From: Pelagophyceae sp. CCMP2097 | Taxonomy: Eukaryota > Sar > Pelagophyceae | Assembly: GCA_026770575.1 (NCBI GenBank) | Contig: MU657245.1 | Span: 177,935-197,944 of the forward strand | Direction of reading: 5' to 3' | DNA length: 20,010 nucleotides | Part shown: one piece after another, positions 8,585-15,846 of the stretch | How positions within the stretch are numbered: position 1 is the first letter of the stretch | Layout: each line of letters begins with the position of its first letter | Notes under the pieces: model-generated | The model's input: the letters and a program-made list of their open reading frames with translations, nothing else | Databases searched by the model: none | Told to the model about the DNA's origin: nothing | Program-made: the position numbers and the translations under genes

Positions 8585-8646
8585 CTAAAGTGCCCCTCCA
8601 GGCCCCATTCCATCGATTGTACATGGGACTGAGGTGGCTTGTGCAA

Positions 8647-8701
8647 TGAATTGATTCTGGTATCAAATGTCAAACGATATGGAACTGACCCGGAATCAAT
8701 T
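8647..8701. other. inverted repeat, 13-nt arms
   Basis: GAATTGATTCTGG at 8647 pairs with CCGGAATCAATTC ending near 8701 with one G-T type mismatch and a loop of about 29 nt. It lies next to the tRNA-like units and could be part of the same repeat. Confidence 0.55.
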
Positions 8702-8754
8702 CAGAGTCGATTCAAATGACGACCATAACCCATAAAAAGAAAAAGAATTGCAAA

Positions 8755-8935
8755 TTCTGGCAAAAATGTAGACTCGAACCCGGACTCTCACACTGGAAAG
8801 CATAATTGAGTCGCGTCCAACCCACCAATGTTTTTCGCGTCACTAGTGTGTGTCTTTCATCCAGATTCGAACCCGCTTCTCAGCGGACGAGTTTCGATCA
8901 ATTACTAAACTACTTCTATGGTCGACCTATGATAA
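8755..8935 (-). repeat. tandem pair of tRNA-like units (SINE-like)
   Basis: On the minus strand the first-transcribed unit has an A-box-like TAGTTTAGTAA (8912-8902) and a B-box-like GGTTCGAATCT (8873-8863) with 28 nt between, as in tRNA genes. The second unit has GGTTCGAGTCT (8780-8770), preceded by a D-arm-like ACTCAATTATGC. The B boxes are about 93 nt apart. T-stems and acceptors do not pair, so these are tRNA-derived rather than working tRNAs. An A-rich stretch (AAAAAGAAAAAG on the plus strand near 8735) lies beyond the second unit. Confidence 0.5.
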
Positions 8936-9035
8936 TTTTGGTGCAGTGTGAGATGTTACAGCTTGCAGATTTAGTTTTCCTTGGGAATATAAAGTGTGTA
9001 TTAAGAGGTCCACAACCCGCCTCCCTCTCCAAGCA

Positions 9036-9073
9036 CGCTGCGCGCGCTGCGCGCGCGCGCAGCGCGCGCAGCG
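9036..9073. other. 38-bp perfect palindrome of G and C with few T/A
   Basis: The sequence reads the same on both strands over 38 bp, made of CGCTG, (CG)n and CAGCG blocks centred near 9054-9055, with no spacer. It can extrude as a 19-bp stem and is rich in alternating CG, a Z-DNA-prone pattern. No gene assignment. Confidence 0.85.
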
Positions 9074-9194
9074 CACCAAGCGCGAGGCCTCAGCGGCCGT
9101 CGCGGTGGCCGTTTCGAGTCGGAGTCCACTGGCAATCGCCGGAACGCGCGAAGGCATTCGCGTCACGGCCGTGTCCGAAGCGCAATTCGGACAA

Positions 9195-9260
9195 GGCGGA
9201 TTCGAATCGATGCTGAATCGATTATAAATCGATTCTCGATCAAACCCAGCTGGAATCGAT
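9195..9260. repeat. cluster of ATCGATT motifs
   Basis: GAATCGAT/AATCGATT cores occur five times in about 65 bp, including a near-perfect 21-bp palindrome GAATCGATTATAAATCGATTC-like segment at about 9214-9234. It could be a decayed repeat or a binding-site cluster; the sequence does not say which. Confidence 0.5.
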
Positions 9261-9603
9261 TATTTCCCCTCTTAGACGCACGTAGAACCACGTGCACACT
9301 CTTCAAAAGGTTTGGAAAACCACCCCCGTGTGAGTCTAGGATCGAGATATCCTGCACCAAAAGCCTTGATATCGACGAAGGAGGCAAAATATTTTGGAAA
9401 TGGCACGTGGGAGGACCAACAGGCTGCCCTGCCTCAATGGGAGTGGCGTCATCGGCGAATCCTTTTTCATAGTAGTTTGGAAGGAGCCTGAACCGCAACT
9501 TGAGCTGAAACTGGGGAGTCGGGCACGCTTTTTGCGATCGCTCGGTCGATACCAACTTGTGACAGAAACGTGAGCCTGCCAGATGAGGCCGGATGTCGTC
9601 AAT
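9261..9603. other. open in several minus-strand frames, no supported gene
   Basis: Two overlapping minus-strand frames of 88 and 130 codons (9336-9602 and 9163-9555) cross here. A stretch near 9508-9550 (TGGGGAGTCGGGCACGC) resembles 9830-9855 (TGGGGAGTCAGGCATGCG), so part of the region is a diverged direct repeat of the area around the next exon. A decayed gene copy is possible. Confidence 0.3.
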
Positions 9604-9818
9604 TCACGATCCTGTCAACCGGTACTTTGCAGACCGCTCGTCGATGACCCCAAGCAGCTCCATGCATTCTGCAATCCACGAAATTCGAGGCGCGCATTCC
9701 ATGAAGTGCCCGTGATCAGAGCACGTGTAAAGACGCCAGAAAGTTTTTACCGAGTGCATTATTTCGTCTCGAAGAAAGTTAGGAGCGTGGATGGCTCGGG
9801 CATCACCTTGTACGTACG
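9604..9818 (-). CDS. candidate terminal exon of an unrecognised gene
   Basis: On the minus strand a frame runs from 9818 to a TGA at 9606-9604, about 70 aa. It reads YVQGDARAIHAPNFLRDEI, then MHSVKTFWRLYTCSDHGHF, then MECAPRISWIAECMELLG and VIDERSAKYRLTGS. The start lies after a good acceptor: a branch-point-like CTGAC (9841-9837), a pyrimidine-rich stretch, then CATCAG (ending 9819). The composition is varied and protein-like. The upstream exon is not identified; the minus-strand frame at 9759-10346 is in another phase. The family is unknown. Confidence 0.35.
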
Positions 9819-10500
9819 CTGATGCAAAATTGGGGAGTCAGGCATGCGTGCTCGGACCGTCGGACTCGATGCCAGCAATGTGCAAAATGTACCCATAAAA
9901 AATGCACGCGCAGCCATGCTTGTGCCCCCAAAACCAGCATGCGTGGGCATCGAGCCTATAAGACGGCGTGGCCAGACGCTCAAGGTGAACCCATGAGATC
10001 CGCACGCGCTCACCGCGCCATAAGTTCGTGCGTGTTTGCGCCTTTTTTCGAACTTACTACAATTGTAGTATTCGGCGTTTACACCAGCGTGTTGTTTACT
10101 AGAAAGAGTCCATTCGCCGGCATAAGCCTCGTACGCGCGGCGCCAAGCGGGTCTATACTTGGTGTGGAGGGTCGTATCACACCCAGAACGGCCCAGGCCC
10201 TTCAGAACCGGCCCAGGACAAGAGCTCATTGGCAACCACGCCACCCTTCTTCTTCCCCAATTGGAGAAAATCAAAGCCTCATCTCCGCTGAGAAACAAAC
10301 GAAGCCCTGCTGGACTGGCGGATAATAATTCGCAAAATACTGCCACATTCGAACGACATTGTTTAAAAGCATTTTGGTAAGTATTTTGAGAGTATTTCAG
10401 GGTATTTCCACGGTAAGAGTAGAAAATCGAGTAGAAGATCGACTTGCGGTTTGGTTGCTACGAGAAGCCATACGGACTCGATGCTGAGAGCGCCGAACCA
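9819..10500. other. conflicting weak ORFs on both strands
   Basis: A minus frame (9759-10346, 195 codons) and a plus frame (9822-10325, 167 codons) overlap almost completely, and neither shows a domain. A third plus frame (10159-10376) ends at a consensus donor GTAAGT (10378). The minus frame contains TKYRPAWRRAYEAYAGEW and would need a splice to reach the exon at 9818. I cannot choose between them from sequence alone. Confidence 0.25.
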
Positions 10501-11529
10501 AATTGAAGGTAGCAAAGGGGCTCTGGAACCACAAAAATCTGAAAGACGTCGACGTCCCTGCCTGCTCGTCGTCGCCGCACGTCCTCTTCGGCCACACCGT
10601 GCGCCGAGAGGCGCCACCGAGCCTCCAGCAGGTCCGGTACGAGGCCCGGGCCGCCCTCGTCCGACCTCGCGGCCGGGATGGGCTCGATACGGCTCGAGAC
10701 GTTTCCAACGGAAAACGTGCGCGCCCGTCTCTGAAAAATTAGGCCACCAAGAGCGGCCGGTCTGGTCGCCTCCAGAGGCCCACCGGCGGTTGCCCAGAAG
10801 CGTCTTTATCGAGTAGAAGCGGTGCGACTCGGCGCGGCCCACGAGGTGCACCACTTGGACGAGGCGGGCAACTGCAGCTGGCGCGCGCGCACCGCCTCTC
10901 CAAGGAGACGCTGGGCGGATGGGGTTGGGTCCTATTCGAGCAGCGTCCTCGGCCGGCGCGTCTCGTCGAAACCGCCCGAGGTTCCTGCAAACGTACGCAG
11001 GCGGCGCCTCGAGCATCGGCCCGATAGGCTCTGGAGAGCGCGGGACCTATAGGCTTGGAACCGAGGCTCGCCTCTGGCACCAGCAACAGTCACGGGCGCC
11101 GCTTGGCGAGGCCTTGCGACTCGAATTCGCAACGACCGTACCGGCGTCGAGAATGACGTCACGGTGCCCGCACCCGTCTGCGATTTTGCGCCGTCGTGGC
11201 CTCCGTCAAACGCTCGGATGCCACTGGTGCGCACCGCAGCCCAAAAGGCCCAGTAGCAGCGCGCCCGGCATGCAGGCGACGCGCGCCGCACAATAAGCCG
11301 CGCGCGCGCCGAGGGCGGGGCTCCAGGATTCCAGACCGGGCCGCTCATAGGCCACAGGCCGAACCTTTTCTCAAGGTTCCCGGATGCCAGAGGCCCCCGG
11401 CTCGGCTCCGGGGAACGGGCAGCTTTGGTGTCAAAGTCACCGAACCTTCGGGGCTTTGCCGGGAAGGCCCCTCCCCCCCATGGGCGAGTTTCGGAGTTCT
11501 GTCGAAGGCGTATCGCCGGAGATCAGGAG
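10501..11529. other. GC-rich region open in many frames
   Basis: Frames of 70-217 codons are open on both strands, including minus 10363-11016 and plus 10919-11296. All are rich in Arg, Ala, Gly and Pro as expected from GC-rich DNA. A short plus-strand segment at about 11100-11254 (ending VRTAAQKAQ then TAG) has more natural composition than its rivals. No domain, splice-supported exon chain or repeat is evident. Confidence 0.3.
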
Positions 11530-11793
11530 ATGGCCATCTCCCCACCCGCCGCCCAAGGCGCCGCACTGGCGCTGCGCCGGCCGGGCATGCGCAGGCAGCT
11601 GGCGTCGCTGGCGTCGCGCATCAAAGACCTCCAGGGAGAAGCCCTGTGCTCGACGGCGGCGATCATCGCCCAGCTCGATTGCTTAGCCTCTACAGTCCAA
11701 GACCTCCAGGCCACGGCCCTTCGCCGCGCCCGGAAACGCGCAAACAAGCGCGCTAGAGGCCGAACGAGCGCACGCCGGTCTCGGCGACGCTGA
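11530..11793 (+). CDS. small ORF with predicted coiled coil and Arg-rich tail
   Basis: From ATG at 11530 the frame gives 87 aa, although the same frame is open from 11425. Residues 23-38 (LASLASRIKDLQGEAL) and 46-61 (LDCLASTVQDLQATAL) are similar and 23 residues apart, both with hydrophobic residues spaced for a coiled coil. The C-terminal 26 residues are almost all Arg, Lys, Ala and Ser, a pattern that could bind nucleic acid or target the nucleus. No known family is recognised. The internal duplication favours a real or formerly real protein. Confidence 0.4.
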   Translation: MAISPPAAQGAALALRRPGMRRQLASLASRIKDLQGEALCSTAAIIAQLDCLASTVQDLQATALRRARKRANKRARGRTSARRSRRR

Positions 11794-11926
11794 TTTCTGC
11801 GATGCGCGCGTCTCTCGACGTCTCGAATCGCCGCCGCGCCTGCGCGGCGGCTCCGGAGGTGCTCCGGAGGCGCGGCGGCGCGGCGGCGCTCCTCGGCGCG
11901 GCGGCGCGCCCTTGCGTTCCCTGAAT
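11794..11926. other. GC-rich hairpins
   Basis: GCCGCCGCGC at about 11831 is followed after two bases by its exact inverse GCGCGGCGGC, and CTCCGGAG occurs twice. Repeated GCGGCGGCGC blocks follow to 11920. No coding signal is evident. Confidence 0.5.
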
Positions 11927-12244
11927 TTACTGACCCCCTGGTCTAAACTTGCTCATCCACGACACAGACGTGTCGTAAGCCTTCCCCCTATCTAACTTCT
12001 GACCACACGCCTTCATCGCTCTGAGCTGACACGGGCCGCCCGTGCGCGCGGGCCCAGGGGAGGGTCTCACGGCCGCCTTTTGTCGAACTTTTGTGGAAGT
12101 CGCCTCGACTTTTGTGAAAGTCGCCTCGACGCCCGCCCGTGCGAGGGAACTTGAACGCACCAACATGCGATTTGCGTACACGGACCTCAGGTCTCTCATG
12201 GTCTCGCTGCGCAGGCCGCCGCGCCGGCAAACCTCGCCGGGCAC
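11927..12244 (-). CDS. hypothetical ORF with a duplicated heptapeptide
   Basis: This minus-strand frame of 105 codons starts MPGEVCRRGGLRSETMRDL. It contains two heptapeptides, VEATFTK and VEATSTK, encoded by a 21-bp near-perfect tandem duplication at 12087-12128, and ends KLDRGKAYDTSVSWMSKF plus a short tail. The duplication keeps frame because 21 is a multiple of three. It overlaps another minus frame (11988-12299). No domain is recognised. Confidence 0.3.
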   Translation of the reverse strand: MPGEVCRRGGLRSETMRDLRSVYANRMLVRSSSLARAGVEATFTKVEATSTKVRQKAAVRPSPGPARTGGPCQLRAMKACGQKLDRGKAYDTSVSWMSKFRPGGQ

Positions 12245-12305
12245 CTCCCGTAAGGGGCCGATGGTATATGTGCATGTGGCTGGGGACAGTAGAATGCAAC
12301 GTTTA

Positions 12306-12762
12306 CCACTGTCGAATTAGATTATCACCGGAAATCTATTAACTATTTTTGGCTCGTGAAGGCGGCTGGCGCTGCGCCGGCCACTCCCGCGAGACGCCCT
12401 GGGCGCGCTTGTTTGGCTTTTTCGTCAACTGCCTTATTTTGGCGAGTCTCTGCGAAAGCTTCTTAATTTAGTAGTTAATCAAGTCTAAACCTTAGGGCCC
12501 AAATCAAAAGTCGATGAAGGCGCCAATGATTTCCCGGCCAATTGAGACCGACGTTAGGGGCACTGTGCCCGAACGTTATGTCCAAATTGGCCGGCAATTC
12601 CTTGCCTCCAAAGTAGGCTACTAAAATTTCGCGGTTTGAGACGTTTCTTCCTCGCGCGCTGGTCTCCGAGGCGCCAACTAATACGACCGGAGGGGGCGGC
12701 AAGAGCGCACGCGCTAAAAAAAGTTATCTTCGGCGATTTCTGTTGTGCAAATTCGACAGTGG
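12306..12762 (+). mobile_element. 457-bp TIR element with CCACTGTCGAATT ends, copy 1
   Basis: The ends CCACTGTCGAATT (12306-12318) and AATTCGACAGTGG (12750-12762) are perfect 13-bp inverses, flanked by TA on both sides (12304-12305 and 12763-12764). The element has no convincing ORF. It lies inside the 27-bp-ended element, so it arrived later. A central hairpin at 12534-12594 is shared with copy 2. It resembles a MITE; the TA duplication suggests a Tc1/mariner type, while the CACTG start would also suit CACTA elements. Confidence 0.75.
12534..12594. other. central nested hairpin of copy 1
   Basis: CCGGCCAATT (12534-12543) pairs with AATTGGCCGG (12585-12594). Inside, ACGTT pairs with AACGT and GGGGCAC with GTGCCC. 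The same position in copy 2 has a different outer stem that also pairs. Confidence 0.7.
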
Positions 12763-12852
12763 TATACGAGGCCTAGGCACCCGAACATTTTGACTTAGCG
12801 ACTGTTTCGCATAGAGGAGCTCAAGCCCGATCGAACGGCGGCGTCCGCGCCC

Positions 12853-13398
12853 TCAAACTCGTCGCCATCGTTGAGATGTGCCCAAGATGCGGGCTGGGGA
12901 CAGTAGGAATGAAGGTTGGGGACAGTCCGCATGTAGGCTCCTGGAGCAATGAGGGCGCGTGCGCGCGCGCCGGGCACTCGGTCGGTCGCCGTGGCCGTGC
13001 GAGTGGCGCTGCGCGACGATCCGCGTGTGCGACGCGCCCGCCGCTGCTGCGGCACCGGCCGCGGCGAGTCGAGCTTTCGACTGCCGCGCGTCGCAGCGCT
13101 TCGCGGTGGCCTTGCGCGCCACTGGCGGCGCCGGCGGCGCGGCGCTGGCGATGGCCGCGGCAGCGAACCCTGGGGCCCTCGCCATGGCCGCCGCGCCGGC
13201 GGGCGGGTCGGCGTGCGCTGCGAATGCGCTCGCGCGATAAAGGCCGTAGTCGCCATGGTCGAGAATGCCTTCATCCCAGAGCGCTTTCAGCTCGCGCAAC
13301 TGGTTGTAGACCCCAGGCGCGAGCCACCGGCAGCGCCGCCATCGCGCCAGCCTCCGCAGATCCGGGGCCGCCCCCACCGCTCGATTTGGAGGCGCCAA
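12853..13398 (-). CDS. ORF inside the TIR element, with a SHOCT-like helix segment
   Basis: This 181-codon minus-strand frame begins MAPPNRAVGAAPDL. Residues 31-55 include YNQLRELKALWDEGILDHGD, which follows the pattern of short C-terminal SHOCT-like helices (L-K-x-L-x-D-x-G-I-L). The rest is Ala/Arg-rich and its C-terminal part reads through the internal GGGGACAG repeats (DCPQPSFLLSPARI), so the natural protein probably stops earlier. It lies between the inverted ends of the element and could be a captured host gene fragment. A possible acceptor (TCTACAACCAG) precedes LRELK. Function unknown. Confidence 0.35.
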   Translation of the reverse strand: MAPPNRAVGAAPDLRRLARWRRCRWLAPGVYNQLRELKALWDEGILDHGDYGLYRASAFAAHADPPAGAAAMARAPGFAAAAIASAAPPAPPVARKATAKRCDARQSKARLAAAGAAAAAGASHTRIVAQRHSHGHGDRPSARRARTRPHCSRSLHADCPQPSFLLSPARILGTSQRWRRV

Positions 13399-13468
13399 CC
13401 TTCAAACTCGATTTTCTCGATAACTCTCGTCGCTTTTAGTGGTTGCATTCTACTGTCCCCAGCCACAT

Positions 13469-13572
13469 ATATATATATTGAGAACAGTATGATCGCTAAA
13501 GATTATCGCTTACCTCACTGTTTCTATTTACTGACTATAGCAAGCAGCGCGGGGCATTCGCAAAAATTACCT
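13469..13572. other. short AT-rich spacer between two elements
   Basis: It holds an (AT)n run at 13467-13479 and two TTACCTCACTGT segments, near 13510 and 13567. The second is the edge of the next element and the first may mark an older insertion edge. Confidence 0.5.
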
Positions 13573-14039
13573 CACTGTCGAATTCGCCTAACAGAAATCG
13601 CCAAATTTAACTATTTTTAGCGCGTGCGTTCTTGCCGCCCCCTCCAGTCGTACTAGTTGCCGCCTCGGATACCAGCGCGCGAAGAAGAAACTTCCCAAAC
13701 CGCGAAAAATCAAAACCACTAAAGGAAGCAAGGAAAGGTCGTACAACTTGAACAATCGCGATCGGGCACGGTGCCCCATCACGACTGTCCAAGTTGTACG
13801 CACTGTCCTTGGCGCCTATATCGACTTTTAATTTGGGTACTGAGGGTTTAGACTTGATTAACTACTAAATTAAGAAGCTTTCGCAGAGACTCGCCAAAAT
13901 AAGGGTAGTTCATGAAAAGCCAACAAGCGCCTCCAGGGCGTCTCGTGGTGGTGGTTGGCGTGGCGCCACTCATCATTCAAGGGCAAAAAAAAGTTAAATA
14001 ATTTCCGGTGATAATCTAATTCGACAGTGCCTAGACGAC
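13573..14039 (-). mobile_element. ~467-bp TIR element with CACTGTCGAATT ends, copy 2 (inverted)
   Basis: CACTGTCGAATT at 13573 and AATTCGACAGTG ending at 14039 are inverted ends. Read on the minus strand, the body aligns with copy 1 throughout, for example TTAGATTATCACCGGAAAT, CGAGTCTCTGCGAAAGCTTC and ATTAACTACTAAATTAAG-type segments. Copies 1 and 2 face each other. The flanking bases are less clearly a TA duplication than in copy 1. Confidence 0.75.
13741..13799. other. central nested hairpin of copy 2
   Basis: GTACAACTTG (13741-13750) pairs exactly with CAAGTTGTAC (13790-13799). Inside, ATCGCGA pairs with TCGTGAT through one G-T, and GGGCAC with GTGCCC. The outer stem differs from copy 1 in both arms while remaining paired. 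Confidence 0.75.
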
Positions 14040-14111
14040 CCGGAGGACTTCGGCGGCCCGATAACGCGCTCAGGCTGTTATCGTTAACCTAGACGATAAC
14101 ACGCACGCTGT
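14040..14111. other. spacer with an 8-bp-stem hairpin
   Basis: GTTATCGT and ACGATAAC near 14077-14100 are inverse arms around an 8-nt loop. No coding signal is evident. Confidence 0.5.
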
Positions 14112-14667
14112 TACAAGGGGTATCGGCGATAAAGCCGACCTCAAGTGGCGCAAGTTTGTGCCTCCAAGAGGCCGCCTGCGGGGGTGGGCGTGGTCGCTAT
14201 GGGCCTCCCTGCCCCCCGGGGTGTCCGTGACATGATCAGCCTCGAGGAGGGCGCCTTGCAAGGGCGCGAACAAGCGTTTCCCCCAATATTTTGGACTTGA
14301 TAAAATCTTTATTTGCCTCTTTACCTTGATTTTGAACCGATTTTGCCTCCGTATTGCGAAGGTTCGGGCCCGGCTGTCCATCGCAGGACCGCCCGGATAA
14401 AAAAACTGGCTATGTGACGGGGCGGGTCCATACGTACTGGGGTGGTATTTGACTTGTCCCGTACGAGTGCCGCGAGTGGCGCTTCAGACGAGCCAAAACA
14501 GACGTTCTGATTTTTAGTTTGGGCGTTTTTAACAAAAGATTTTTTGGGGCCATGGCATTGCCGGACTCAGCGCGACGTCCTCTATGACTTCCAACAGGGC
14601 CAAACTCCAACCGACGAAAACTCCGATGGACAGAAAGTCCTCAGCGTCATTAGCGATACCCCTTGTA
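14112..14667 (+). mobile_element. ~555-bp TIR element, copy A (complete)
   Basis: It begins TACAAGGGGTATCG (14112) and ends CGATACCCCTTGTA (14667), a perfect 14-bp inverted pair including the terminal TA. The body matches copy B base for base over most of its length, including CCCCCAATATTTTGGACTTG, CCATACGTACTGGGGTGG and CTCCAACCGACGAA. No transposase-like ORF is visible. It is a non-autonomous element whose TA ends suggest, but do not prove, Tc1/mariner mobilisation. Confidence 0.85.
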
Positions 14668-14700
14668 GCGCACATTGCGTTGGATCTTTCTTTGAGCGAT

Positions 14701-14904
14701 AACCATCGGCTCCCTACGGGAGCCTGGGGTTCGTTTAACCATCCGGCCGCCGGCCGCCGGCCGCCGGCCTGCGGGTGGAGGCTTTCGACAGGTTTCTGCG
14801 ATCAGCAACCATCGGCTCCCTACGGGAGCCTGGGCTTCGTTTACCCTCCGGCCGGCGGCCTCCGGCCGGCGGCCTCCGGGTGGAGACCTCGACAGGATTC
14901 TGTG
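14701..14904. repeat. 106-bp tandem repeat, two units
   Basis: Units start at 14701 and 14807 with AACCATCGGCTCCCTACGGG. Each contains the hairpin GGCTCCC-TAC-GGGAGCC (14708-14724 and 14814-14830), a TTCGTTTA segment, a variable run of CCGGC/GCCGG blocks, GGGTGGAG and TCGACAGG. The second unit is slightly shorter because the CCGGC run differs. Confidence 0.8.
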
Positions 14905-15364
14905 ACGGCGGCTTTACTTTGAGATCACTGTCCGTGCAGACGGGCCAAGCCGACGACTGCGCTTACTTTTGGCGTCGATGGCGGGAGCCTTTCAGCCAGC
15001 CGGCATCATCTCGCTGCACAGGCAGCGCCGCGCCGATAGACCGCGCTGCTCAGAGCCGAAGGCTGCTTTTCTTTGAGGCGACAGGCCCTGCGGGCCACGC
15101 TTACGGGCAGCGCCGACGGCGGCGCCTCCCGGTGCGACGACGGCTGGGCCTCTGAGCCGGCTAGTGCCGCTCCGCGCTGGCTGCGCCGTGCCGGAAACCG
15201 CGCCGTTCCGAGCCGACGGCGGCGATACTTTGAGGTCACGGGCTGAAGGGCCGTGCTGAAAGCTGCGCTTACCATCTGGCGTCGGTGGCAGGAGCTGTTC
15301 AGCTAACCGGCAAAGTGGCACACAGGCTGCGCCGTGCTGGTGGATCGTGCTGCTCTGAGCCCAC
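14904..15364. repeat. ~155-bp diverged tandem repeat, three units
   Basis: Units start near 14904, 15060 and 15215 with variants of GACGGCGGC..CTTTGAGGTCAC. Each ends with variants of GCTGCGCCGTGCCGG...GCTGCTCTGAGCC. A GCTGCGCTTAC..TGGCGTCGGTGGC block is clear in units 1 and 3. A fourth start (CACGGCGATT) at 15363 is cut short. A plus-strand frame across units 1 and 2 is open but follows the repeat, so I do not call a gene. Confidence 0.65.
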
Positions 15365-15383
15365 GGCGATTTTTTTTAACGTA

Positions 15384-15455
15384 CAGGGGCCCCCGTAGGG
15401 GGTACGCCCTCTGAAGGGCGCCTATTCAAGGGCGCCTACTTAAGGGCGCCTATTA
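15384..15455. repeat. hairpin followed by a 14-bp triple repeat
   Basis: GGGGCCCCCGTAGGGGGTACGC near 15386 can fold on itself. AAGGGCGCCTATTC, AAGGGCGCCTACTT and AAGGGCGCCTATTA then follow exactly head to tail at 15414, 15428 and 15442. Each unit contains the palindrome GGGCGCC(T). Confidence 0.8.
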
Positions 15456-15494
15456 CTATCATATTCAAAGTAATTTTCCACTTTTACCCTTCAA

Positions 15495-15518
15495 AAGAAC
15501 GTTCCGAGGAACGTTCTT
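15495..15518. other. 11-bp inverted repeat with a 2-nt spacer
   Basis: AAGAACGTTCC at 15495-15505 and GGAACGTTCTT at 15508-15518 are perfect inverses. It could be a dimeric protein-binding site or a repeat relic; no gene start is securely attached. Confidence 0.7.
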
Positions 15519-15581
15519 GACAGTTTCTTTTAAAAAGTCCGATTTGGGCCTTGGGACCATCTTCATTCGTCGGAGGCCTAT

Positions 15582-15846
15582 TCAAACGCGGGCATCGCTG
15601 ATGGGCCCTTTCCGACGTCCGCGCATACGACTTTGTTCACACGGCCGCTGCCTGATGACTCTCTTGTTGCATGGCTGCCGGCATAGGGCTCGCGCGCCCC
15701 TCGGACGCTCGCGCCTTGCGTTCGCTGCGGCCGCCGCGAGCGCTCCGTGTTCCGTGGCGAGCTCCATGCCAGCGTCGAAGAGCCGGTATTCGACTAGAGC
15801 GCACAACGGCCGCGGGTCTGCTGCACGATAAAGGCCCCCGTCACGG
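15582..15846 (-). CDS. hypothetical ORF abutting TIR element copy B
   Basis: The minus-strand frame contains ADPRPLCALVEYRLFDAGM and ELATEHGALAAAAANARRER, more natural than the overlapping plus frame 15517-15831. The frame's ATG lies at 15851, inside the terminal TA(CAAG) of copy B, so the element has probably displaced the true 5' end. The segment GGLYRA resembles YGLYRA of the ORF at 12853-13398, and both lie next to a GATAAAGGCC block. No family is recognised. Confidence 0.25.

Larger units (their letters stand above)
12274..13468. mobile_element. TIR element with perfect 27-bp inverted ends, interrupted by another element
   Basis: 12274-12300 and 13442-13468 are exact reverse complements over 27 bp (outer end ATGTGGCTGGGGACAGTAG). 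The inner motif GGCTGGGGACAGTAG recurs at 12892, with a shorter GGTTGGGGACAG just after it. A 457-bp element (12306-12762) sits just inside the left end. Without it, this element would be about 740 bp. It carries the ORF at 12853-13398. AT-rich TATATG and ATATATAT flanks lie outside. The superfamily cannot be set from the ends. Confidence 0.7.

Noticed and set aside
10377..10400. 24-nt GTAAGT...TTTCAG mini-intron
   Set aside because: The donor is consensus, but the frame after removal stops within a few codons and the segment is made of repeated GTATTT words, so it is probably coincidence.
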